From Ischnura elegans (lineage: Eukaryota > Arthropoda > Insecta > Odonata > Coenagrionidae), in assembly GCF_921293095.1 (NCBI RefSeq), contig NC_060246.1:134974198-135038197 (forward strand): a DNA stretch of 64,000 bases. Reading direction: 5' to 3'. The number at the start of each line of letters is the position of its first letter. The first letter of the stretch is position 1. The notes under the pieces are model-generated. The model saw only the letters and a list, made by a program, of their open reading frames with translations, ran no database searches and was not told the DNA's origin. This document shows positions 55,036-64,000 of this stretch, piece after piece. Made by a program: the position numbers and the translations under genes.

Positions 55036-55345
55036 TCTGATCCATGGCAACACCTGTCATCTCAGCGCTGATGCAGCCCAACTGCTCCTTGAGCAATTTC
55101 AATAGGACATTCTCGATCATCCACCATACAATCCTGACCTAGTGCCATGTGACTCCCATCTTCACGCTGAAATGAAGATGTGGTTGGGAGGGAAGCGTTT
55201 TCTAACAAGCGATGAGCTTCAAGACAAAGGCAAAGTTCATTGGAAGTCATTGGTAGCAGCATCCTATGAAGAAGGTATAGTAAAACTTGTCCACAGGCAA
55301 AACCAATTCCTCAATTGCAGATGCAATTATGTCGAAAGGACACCA
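55036..55345 (+). pseudogene. Mariner transposase remnant M3
   Basis: The + strand frame reads AAQLLLEQFQ, a stop where Trp is usual, then DILDHPPYNPDLVPCDSHLH, AEMKMWLGGKRFLTSDELQD and, later, EEGIVKLVHRQNQ and NYVER. DHPPYNPDL-PCD is the mariner motif with the third catalytic Asp. The rest is the conserved C-terminus. The 5' two-thirds and element ends are not recognised. It lies antisense in the intron of gene B. Confidence 0.85.
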
Positions 55346-55476
55346 CAAGTGAGCTCAATATTTTGCAATTTTTAATCAATAACTTCATCTTCTGTTCATG
55401 ACCCATCGGAGGTTGAAAAAAAACAGCCCTCATTTTTTTTATTACACCACTGGAAAATGGCTCAAAAAGTACTTAC

Positions 55477-55656
55477 CTGTATCCATAGGTAGCCAACAGG
55501 AGCCTCAAGAGTGGAGGAAGTAATATTGACCCAAGAGCACTGCCAGATACGCAAAGTCCATTTGCTAACCCACGCCTTTTGTCAAAGTATGATGCAACAA
55601 TGAAGACCCCTGGAGGAAAGGCAAGCCCGGCACCAGCACCGACAAGGATTCCATAG
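55477..55656 (-). CDS. Gene B, exon with TM4-TM5 (first exon in window)
   Basis: Acceptor CTTCCTTGTAG and donor ACAG|GTAAGT, 180 nt, phase 2 at both ends. It encodes YGILVGAGAGLAFPPGVFIV (TM4), ASYFDKRRGLANGLCVSGSA (the conserved cytosolic turn), and LGSILLPPLLRLLLATYGYR (TM5). YFDKRRGLANG-CVSGSALG---L matches the strongly conserved SLC16 YF-KRR-LA-G-A--GS-+G pattern. Exons for TM1-TM3, including the family's N-terminal D-GWGW motif, were not found up to 64000 and must lie further right. Confidence 0.95.
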
Positions 55657-58321
55657 CTACAAGGAAGCATTGAATGGCAAATGAATAATAATATCCTCTT
55701 AGAAGGGAAACCAAATATTTATACAACATAAGATAAAGGCAAACCATGATCAAGATGAAAATATTTCCTCATTTTTTTATAATTAAATTATTCTTTTTAT
55801 TAATTTAATAATTAGAATGCTTAATGCATATAATTTATTTTTAAAATAAACTCATGCTCTCCATCTAGAGCAATTTCCTAGATTAACTACCGTTGAGATG
55901 ACATAGGCCAGTTATGTTAGCATTCATAAGAAATTGCTACATCATTCTATCAAAAATTTAACAGAATATGTACAAAATTATTCTTGCATAAGACAGATCA
56001 TTCTTAAATAATCATAAAACAGTCTCCATTATTTAAATTGAAGTGAAAAATATGAAGTTTTTATGGAAAAATGTTCTTCAAATAAAAGCCTAACTTGAAA
56101 TCAACATGTTTAACCTGGAAGAATTCACTTTCCAATGACAAAAAGATGGCTAGTATTATTTTACCATAGGGTTAAACAATTAACATATGCCCTCTAGCAT
56201 CCAGGCAACACAAGCTTGATTCTCACTCGCATATTTTAGGCCAAGAGTGTTCATAAATTTTACTCATTTTATTTCATACAACTTTTGATGCTTCCTAAGG
56301 CTTTTTCAGATTGGAGTCCAACCAGGCGGCTGAGATTTTTGACTGATAAAGCCATGGCTGAGCAACTTAGGAATTCAAGAGGTAAATAAAAAGGAATAAA
56401 TATCTTGAGAGCCATATATATATATGACACTTGTTTTTCGGAAAAACCATATTGAAAAAGAACAATATTTAGTATGTACTATAATTGGTATACATTTTTC
56501 CAATACCTAATACATCTAGGTGATTATTTGCAAATAAATGTCATACTACACACTTAGATAAATGAGGAAATGATCCAACTACTTGAAATCAGCTGTTGAG
56601 TGCATCAATTGGTTGTTAAAAAAATTTCCAATTAGAATCTGCATTTTTTCTAAGCACATGAAAATTTTATGAATTGGCTATAAAATTTTTATTTTCCTGT
56701 TTTTACTATGTAAGTTGCATTATGTAGTGAACCCTCAACCATACTGGTACCCCTCTGGTAAATAGCTTATTGATAAACTTAATGGCTCATGTATAGACCT
56801 CATACAAAAACAAACATTTTATTACAAATACATATGCAATACATAACAAAACTGTGTTAGCATATCAAGTGATTTTGTGACAACACCTCCCCTTTCAGCA
56901 CAAAACCAAATTTTACTTTCCCCAACCCACCCCAATCTGCCATTTAAAGTTGTCTCCGCGTAGGAAGCTTTTAATCCAGAAATATTTTCTAAATCACTGA
57001 GAGAGTTAATTATTCTCTTCCCTTCAAACATTTAGTAAGAAAAGTGCTGTCAAAATATTGCCTTGTAACTATAGCAAGAATGGAAAGAATTTAACCATAT
57101 GAAGGTCGGAAACGTTGTAAAGGCAATGATTCCATTACTTGGGGGTTTCAAGTGATATCCTGACAGTCCAAGTTGATAGCGTAGTTTATGCATGTCACAT
57201 AAGATAAGCAATAATATTTTAGACCAGACTGGCTCAAATAGGAAAAGGTGCTAAGAAAATTTGGCAAAGAAAATATGAAATGAGAAGTCAAAAATAGATA
57301 GTTTGGATTCAAATTAATTAGATTTTTTCTAATGCTGCTCTTTTTCATTCCAGAGAGTAGTTATCAAAATTGATAATTATCATCATGAGTTACGTCTTGT
57401 TGACTTTCAAAAAAAAAAAAATTTGGAAATGGCTGAACATTTAGATTTTTTATGCTTCTCTTTTTCATTTCAGACAATAGCTATTTATCAAAATTGATAA
57501 TAACCAACATGATTTCTCTCATTACTCAATTTGAGAGTGAAGACCATTGAGACTAAGATTTAGAAATTGCTGAATATAATGTGACTGAAGGAGGGAAACA
57601 CTACTACAGGAAAAATAGAAGAGGAAAGACAAACATTATATCAAGACACATGAAAAGACAGCAGAAGTCTGTATTCAAAAAATAGGATCTTAAGAGACGA
57701 TCCTAAGATGGAAAAGCTAGGAGAGTTCCCCAAATAATGAAGAAAAATGTCTAGAACAATTTGAGAGAGAAGTTACACACATAAAGATGCATGTTTGTCA
57801 AAGAACCTCAATCTAGAATTGTACCATTTATGGTTGTTAGTGCACAATTCAATACTCCAATATTTCCTTTATGGCACGAAAACACGCTACACAAATACAA
57901 TTCATCATTAAGTATTATATGAATTAGTGAACTTGCCAATACCTCCACAAAAATAAGTAATGCAATGCCTGCCAGAAATTTCACAACTTAATGTTAGTTT
58001 TAATATTAGTTAAGGCTATACATACAACCAAAAAATTCACAATTACAGTCATATCGGATTCATTTTCAAGTTGCAAGATTAACTATGAGAAACTGAGACA
58101 AAGGCAAAGAATTCTCACTTTTTGCAGTCCGAGTCAATTAAAAATTTTACAGTGTCACACAGTAAAGAGCTATCTAAGCTCACCCACACCATATTAAAGG
58201 TATATGATACTATTGCAACCTTAACAACTTCAAAAGCCTTGAAGCTAATGAATTTAGCTTATCACAAGTCCAATGGGAAATAAATTACACAAATAGGAAG
58301 AAAAAATATATCAGTTTTGAA

Positions 58322-58480
58322 TACCGTATATGTCTGAATATAGTCGCCCCTTATTTTCCAAAAATGGTTGTGGCAAAATTAAAGCGGGGGACTACATTCA
58401 AACACATTCTTTTAACTTTTCCCGAAAGTGAAGCCTCAAAATTGGGGGATGGGGAATATTTTCGGAGAAATACGGTATAT
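58322..58480. mobile_element. TA-type MITE with TACCGTAT/ATACGGTA ends
   Basis: About 160 bp. It starts ATACCGTATATGTCTG and ends GGAGAAATACGGTAT. Inside, TATAGTCGCCCC and GGGGGACTACATTCA form a partly complementary pair. The ends resemble short pogo/Tc1-type elements common in animal genomes. It is non-coding. Confidence 0.65.
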
Positions 58481-59961
58481 ATTCACAATTTGATTTGTTT
58501 ATATCTGCAGATAAAACACAGATGAGGAGGAATGCACAAGAGGAGAATTATCTTCTAGCAACTCTCGAGATAGTTACGAAAGCAGTTACATTACAAATTG
58601 AGCACAAAGAATATTCATTGAAAAATGATTTCATTGTTTTTGCAAGAAAGGGAAATATATAAATTGTGTAAAACAAAATTACTGACCAGACATAGGAACA
58701 AATTGAGGCAACACCTTTAATGATTTTGCTATGAATTTAGCAAAACTGAAAATGCCAACTTTAATGTCCAAAGAACTATTCATTTACATATAACATATAG
58801 GTTTAAAGTTCTACTTAAAAATAGCTACCAGAAATATATTGCAGAAATAATCGTTAAAAATTTCAAATGATATCACTTTCAAATTTCAATTGTTAATTAT
58901 TTAAACCCGACCATATGCTACCTCAGCTTACCTGAAATGAACAATACAACTGAAATACCTTCAATCTTACCTCATTTAGCAACCTTGAGGCTAATGATTT
59001 CACCTTTATATAAAACTGATCTAGAGTTGCTCTGGAATGCACGAAGATAGGAAAAATTGACATGCACAGGACACTATAACCACATACATATATTACTCTA
59101 GTATCTATAGCAATCAGGATATTATATCATTGTGCGCAATGGCATTGGTTATCTTAATGACTTAAATATATAGTAACTTGAAATTTTTCATAGAGATGGG
59201 TAGGGATTTGAAGATTTAACTTTTATCAAATCCATAGATTTAAGGTTCAACCCATTAATAATTATTTTGCATTTTCAATACAAGTTCTACCCATATAGTA
59301 ATGAGTTCAATGAACATTAATTAGTGTAGTGTATCAGTGATTTTTACCAGTTAGAACCTACATTTATGGGACACCTTATTTTTAAAAGTTGTATTAGATA
59401 AATACCAAAGTTGCATCATGAAAGTAGTAAAATTCATTTACCCTTCACACACTAAATACACCACACAGCCTTCCATAACCATTGGCTCACTTACACAGGA
59501 CCCAGTATCACATATTTTTAAAGCCTTTAGGCAATGCAAAGTTAGGGTTTACATGCAATTATTTCTAGTGCATGCCTTATTTCTATTGCCAATCATCTTT
59601 GGATGTCATATTTCTCACCTAATGGTCATTTTCTTCACCAAAGTATATATAAAACTAAAGAAATAATGTGACCAGTAGCACTATAAATATGTATGAAATA
59701 AATATAGTGACAGATCATGCCATGGCACAGAGGCAAGATAAATTTCAGCTACAGTAAGTCCTCTTCGTACAAACATCCAACTTAAAAACTTTCACAGATA
59801 TGAAAATCTATTGCCTGAAATTTCAAATTTGGCACCTTTGGAGTTGGGCAACGCAGCTGGTAGTGCGGCAAGGTGGTATTCCCACTTTGGGGCTCTGGGC
59901 CTAACGTGTATGTGACGAATTATTTGCCACAAAGAATGTTAACTGAATTATGATATTTTAT

Positions 59962-60187
59962 CAGTGGCATAGCCATAGGGGGGGATACAACAGATAAAAG
60001 ACAAATAAAAAAATATTTAAAACTATTGTCTAGTTTTGACAGATAATAACTGCATAATGATGTAAAATGTATATTAAGTCATGTCATTTTTAAAAGTTTT
60101 CCCAGAACCCACGTTACCTTTGGGGGGTGTGCCCTTCCCGTGAACCGTCATCCTCTCCCCTAAAGCATATTCCTAGTTATGCCACTG
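59962..60187 (+). mobile_element. hAT-like short element, family E, copy 3
   Basis: Starts CAGTGGCATAGCCATAGG and ends CCTAGTTATGCCACTG. The body (AAAACTATTGTCTAGTTTTG, GATGTAAAATGTATAT) matches 41403-41686. No clear 8-bp flanking duplication. Confidence 0.85.
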
Positions 60188-61395
60188 CCTCATATAGATG
60201 GTACCCGTTGGGGAGAGCCTTCAATAATGTTGCTTGATAAACACTATCACTAAGTATGACTGATAGAGTATAAGGAAACTGATTGCCAATAGAGAATCAA
60301 CCTGGATCATTTCCTGACCGTCGTTAGTTAATGTAACATTGTAATACAGAGCTACCTGCTGCAGGGTAACTAATTTTTTTATATACCTTGCCTAGGTTTT
60401 TCAACTTACAAACAAGGTCTCAGAATGCCTCTTGTTTGCATGTCGAGGACTTACTATACATCCAAAAAGAAAAGTTTCCCAGCAAGTGAATGGCCATGCA
60501 TGACCAACAGCATAGTAGAGAAGGATAGGTGATTCAGTCAAAATGAGAGAGTGCTGAAGTAACTTCCAAAATGAAGGTGGCATGGTATTAAGAGGTAGCA
60601 ACCAATGGCTGAAATGATTTGTGCTACTATGGAAGGATAGAGAAGAAAAGGTGGAAATAAATCCAGTACCATCGTTAAATGAGTAGCAAAATGATCCTCG
60701 TGGATGCCATATTGAAGGATGAGCTGTTGGCTCAGTTTTTTGTTCTATTTTATCTCTCTTTCAAGGCCATGCTATGCGTTTCACTTGAGTTTTCCCTGTA
60801 ATTATGTTGTTGGGAAAACTATAAAGTTGATAAATTAATTGATAAATTTATTTTCCTTGCCATTTGGCATTTGAAAATATTGAAACTAGCAGCATCTAGA
60901 TCTCAGAAAATGGTGAGTGATTAAGCAAAGATTTTGAATTATGAGTTCATCATGTGAATTATGTACAATATATATAAATATGTGAGTAAAAGGGAGTCAA
61001 AACTGTATTTTAAACTCTGAATGCAAAGGAATAATGAATCAATATGCATTTACAGCATATATATACAAATATATATCAATTTATTTCCACCATTTGGGAC
61101 TATGAAATGTGCATTATTTTCCAACTTTACTTGATGTTAGCACCGTGTGACAACACATTTACGGTCTGAAGGGAAGGTTGATTTTGTCAATATTTTGAGT
61201 AAGGCAGAGAACGAAGAACCACCCGGTGAACCGGAGGTGGAAAATTTCCTGTTATCTCTGGTGTCATAAGAGAAAATGTCAAAAATTTGGTAATGAAAAT
61301 TTCACATCTCAGAATTTCCTAATGACCCCCCAGTAAAGAGAGCTAATCTTATGCTCAAGGTGTGCTCATGTTGTAATTTCATCTGGGCAAAAAAA

Positions 61396-61453
61396 TATAT
61401 CATCTACAGGCAGGGGCACAGCTATAGCTGTGCCCCTGCCTGTAGATGATATA
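61396..61453. repeat. Perfect 58-bp palindrome at the end of a family A element
   Basis: Arms 61396-61424 and 61425-61453 are exact reverse complements with no spacer (centre CAGCTATAGCTG). The palindrome contains the element's terminal repeat CAGGGGCACAGCTA and the flanking target sequence TCTACAGG, both copied again in reverse on the inner side. Confidence 0.95.
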
Positions 61454-61748
61454 GGATTCCTATAGGAATTAAGGCAAGGGGGGGTTTCAGGCACAAGTAA
61501 TACAGGGGGGCTTGGGGGTTTTGCATACCCACCAGGGTAAGCGGGAGGTGCGGAGGCCTTCCCCGGGAAAAGTTGAAGATAAATGGTTCATAATGGTGAT
61601 TTTTATGGCCTTCTGAGGGATATTTTATTAATCTTCACACTATTCTATTAGCAATATTAATCCAATTAAGTAAAATATTTAACTTAAAAATTTCTGTGAG
61701 ATATGGGGGGGGTTTTATCCCCCAAAACCCCCCCTCGCTGCAACACTG
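61411..61748 (-). mobile_element. hAT-like short element, family A, copy 4, with perfect 8-bp target duplication
   Basis: Ends CAGGGGCACAGCTA and CGCTGCAACACTG. TCTACAGG flanks it exactly at 61403-61410 and 61749-61756. The core is the reverse complement of 40398-40692 (AATGGTTCA-like, TATTTTATTAATCTTCACAC). It carries about 43 extra bp near the left end, explained by the inverted copy of its tip plus flank. Confidence 0.93.
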
Positions 61749-61797
61749 TCTACAGGTTTACAAGAGCCAAAATTCCAAAAGCAAGTTGGTAAGCCAG

Positions 61798-61830
61798 CAT
61801 AAAGACAATATTTATCTATTGTCTTTATGC
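61798..61830. repeat. Hairpin
   Basis: A 13-14-bp stem, GCATAAAGACAATA and TATTGTCTTTATGC, with a 6-nt loop (TTTATC), directly downstream of the family A element. Confidence 0.85.
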
Positions 61831-62329
61831 ATCAGCCACATGACCCTGCTTGAAGCAAAAAGTTTTTAACAAAGTAGTAATTACACATGGAGTATTAATA
61901 AAGGACAAGGAGTTTCAAAGTAGAGATGTAGGGTAGAAAGTAGAGATGGCTACTAACAGAAGTACCCTGTTTTTATGCAACCCACTTGACACAGACACCA
62001 TGTTTTCCTCTCAAAATGGACAGACTACACAGTACATCTCCATGGTATAGATAGGAGACTAAGCTCTCAGAGCTGTTGTTTTGAAAATCTTGTGCAAAGT
62101 TGTGGGGGACACAGCAGCAGATATGTACAGGAAAAAACTCAAGGGGGGGGGGACACAAAAGATATTTTGAGCTACCTAAACTTTTATCGTAATAAAAAAT
62201 AATCAAGTTACATGCAAAATTTTGGATTGTTTTATTTAACCTGATTTTATGCATACACAAGACAATGCTATCTTATCTTACAAAAAAGTTGCAATTATTG
62301 CTCTGCATTGTTCGGCAATGCAGGCGCGC

Positions 62330-62349
62330 GCAGGACTGCGCAGTCCTGC
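62330..62349. repeat. 20-bp palindrome beside a poly-G tract
   Basis: GCAGGACTGCGCAGTCCTGC is perfectly palindromic. It is followed by a run of about twelve G and then GCGTGCACCC, in a GC-rich patch that may be a decayed short element. Confidence 0.7.
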
Positions 62350-64000
62350 AAGGGGGGGGGGGCGTGCACCCTCTGTGCCCCCATATGTATCTGCCACTAG
62401 GGGACATTGGTTAGAGACCAGTAATAAGAAAATAACTTTTCCTCCACAGAATTTTTGCACTCGAAGTACAATTGCATAGGTGACTCTGTAAAAGTTCGCT
62501 GCTTCGACTTCAGTTTAAATTATAGTCAATCTTTGTCAAACTAATTTTGAATTTTCCATGCAGACGGTCACTTATAAAGCTATACTAAACAAAAGACACA
62601 GCTAATGCAATGTTGGACTTCAGTGCAATTATCTAGGTTCTAGCATGTGAAGGGTGCCGCATATAATGAAGTCAAGCAATGTAGTTGCTTCGCTAAAAGC
62701 TGCATGACTAGTGGCATAACCAGGCCCCAATAGAAAGGAATAGCTGATGAAGTTGAAGACTGAGACTCACGATTTAACCAACCCATCACATAACTTGAAC
62801 TAAAATTTCCAACATTTAGAATTAAATCTAATGTTAATTACAACCATAAAAATAGTATACCCCATTCATGCACAATTTCTGCTAAAACATGAATGAGTCC
62901 ATACTCTTAAAGCTGCTAAAAAAATGCATTTTCATATTCTTATTCATTTCACTCACTTCAACCTAATGAGCCACCACTGATAGAAACTAAAAATTAGATT
63001 ATGAACACAGCAATTTATTAAAACTATTTTTTCATCAAGCCACCTGAAATCTGGAAAATTTTCAAATTTCATTATGGAGGCTCTAAGAAATTCGGGGTTT
63101 TCAGGTCACTTTATTTTTCATATTCATTCAAGCATGGTAAGTATTTTCAGGCCAATCCTCGTTGTCACCATTAACATGGAGAGGCTGATTTTGCCTACTT
63201 CACTAGTGATTATTGAAGCTGACCTGCTGGCTTTCTAAAGCTCCCATTATGTCCAGTGAACTCAGCAAGAGTGTTTGTTACCTGTAATACTTAATTGCTC
63301 TGCAATTCACCAAATGTAAATTAGGACTGTTTATCCATCCTTTCCATACTCATATGTCTATTGATCCTTTCAAAACTTCTCTAATCAACCATCTTTTTCT
63401 TGCATGGAGAAAATGAGCATTTATTGCTTTGCTCAAAAATAACACTTATATGGTAATTCCAATGTTTTCTCCCTAATGGTTGACTTCATTCTTCCCATTT
63501 TTATATTTTTAAATGAAAATGGTGCAAATGAGGCAAAATTATGAAAATAAATTCATTAAATAAAACTTGTACTTCAATGAAGATGAATATACTTGTGTGT
63601 GCTTCCTTCAACATGGCTCAGAAATTCACAAACAATAGAAGTTATATTTAAGCCACTGAAAGAGGCATCTAGATATGTACATATATTTATATAAATGAAT
63701 GTTATAAATGCATGAATCCTCATTTTTGTAGCCCAAACTGGGGTAAGGTCTCCACTCTCATGTAGGTATGTGCTAATAAACCTTGAGGTTGAGACAATGA
63801 GGGAGCTAGCATGTAAAAGACCTCAAATTATTTCTTGTTCATAAACAGTATGAACTAGAAAGCAATTTGAAAATTTTCTTCCATCAACTATGCTTTGAAC
63901 TCAAGGTTCCTTTTTTTAATGGACATTTTTTCAGTCAAGATACATTAAAGAAGACAGGAAAGGAATACTTTTCAATACGCCCAAGTGCTATTTTTTTATG

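Larger units (their letters stand above)
52851..55476 (-). other. Intron of gene B carrying two transposon insertions
   Basis: 2.6-kb GT-AG intron with donor ACAG|GTAAGT. More than half is the TGTTC/GAACA element (53223-54598). A mariner transposase fragment in the opposite orientation to the gene lies at 55036-55345. Confidence 0.85.
55657..64000 (-). other. Upstream intron of gene B and flanking sequence
   Basis: More than 8.3 kb without a recognisable exon. I looked on the - strand for the TM1 region of an SLC16 protein and did not see it. Contents recognised: a pogo-like MITE (58322-58480), family E copy 3 (59962-60187), family A copy 4 with a palindromic end (61396-61756), a hairpin (61798-61830) and a 20-bp palindrome next to a poly-G tract (62330-62349). 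The rest is AT-rich. Confidence 0.65.

Noticed and set aside
56822-57031. Candidate TM1 exon of gene B (GRLGWVGESK resembles the D-GWGW motif)
   Set aside because: No hydrophobic helix follows and the residues around it do not fit the SLC16 N-terminus.
59843-59930. tRNA-like segment (CGCAGCTGGTAGTGCGG)
   Set aside because: Box A-like words only; no box B and no cloverleaf by eye.

Overview
The window looks like a stretch of a large, repeat-rich arthropod (probably insect) nuclear genome. The composition is AT-rich, and the genes are split by GT-AG introns of 0.5 to 9 kb. The introns and spacers are full of transposon copies: mariner, pogo/Tigger-like, short hAT-like elements with 8-bp target duplications, a Ty3/gypsy element and a LINE tail. 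There are no bacterial features (operons, Shine-Dalgarno sites). The species cannot be named from the sequence alone.

Two host genes can be supported. Both encode members of the SLC16 (monocarboxylate transporter, MCT) branch of the major facilitator superfamily. Gene A lies on the + strand, with eight exons from 2046 to 27932. In-window exons encode about 994 residues: a very long central loop and then TM7-TM12. Exons for TM1-TM6 must lie before position 1. Gene B lies on the - strand, with seven exons from 55656 down to 45975. In-window exons encode about 974 residues: TM4-TM5, TM6, a long central loop, TM7-TM9, an unusual inserted outer loop, TM10-TM12 and the stop. Exons for TM1-TM3 must lie beyond 64000. 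Reading phase is consistent across every junction in both genes. The genes are tail to tail, about 18 kb apart, so both promoters are outside the window.

The spacer between them (27933-45974) holds a complete, apparently young Ty3/gypsy retrotransposon (32244-37726). It has 240-bp LTRs that look identical by eye, a TACTT target duplication, a primer-binding-like site, a polypurine tract and one open 1459-codon gag-pol frame. Just beyond it is an archaeological stack (38026-40982): mariner sequence broken by a 2.07-kb TA-flanked pogo/Tigger-like element and by a hAT-like element with a perfect 8-bp target duplication. A second mariner 3' end sits in opposite orientation.

The introns carry further short inverted-repeat families, several in more than one copy and some nested. 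They also carry several long perfect or near-perfect palindromes, a 1.3-kb candidate solo LTR with runs of G, and a 1.38-kb inverted-repeat element built from TGTTC/GAACA words inside an intron of gene B. The observations most worth following are the enlarged loops of the two transporters (including a glycosylation-site-rich outer loop partly encoded by a symmetric 312-nt exon), the snap-back end of the hAT-like element at 61396-61453, and the TGTTC/GAACA element.
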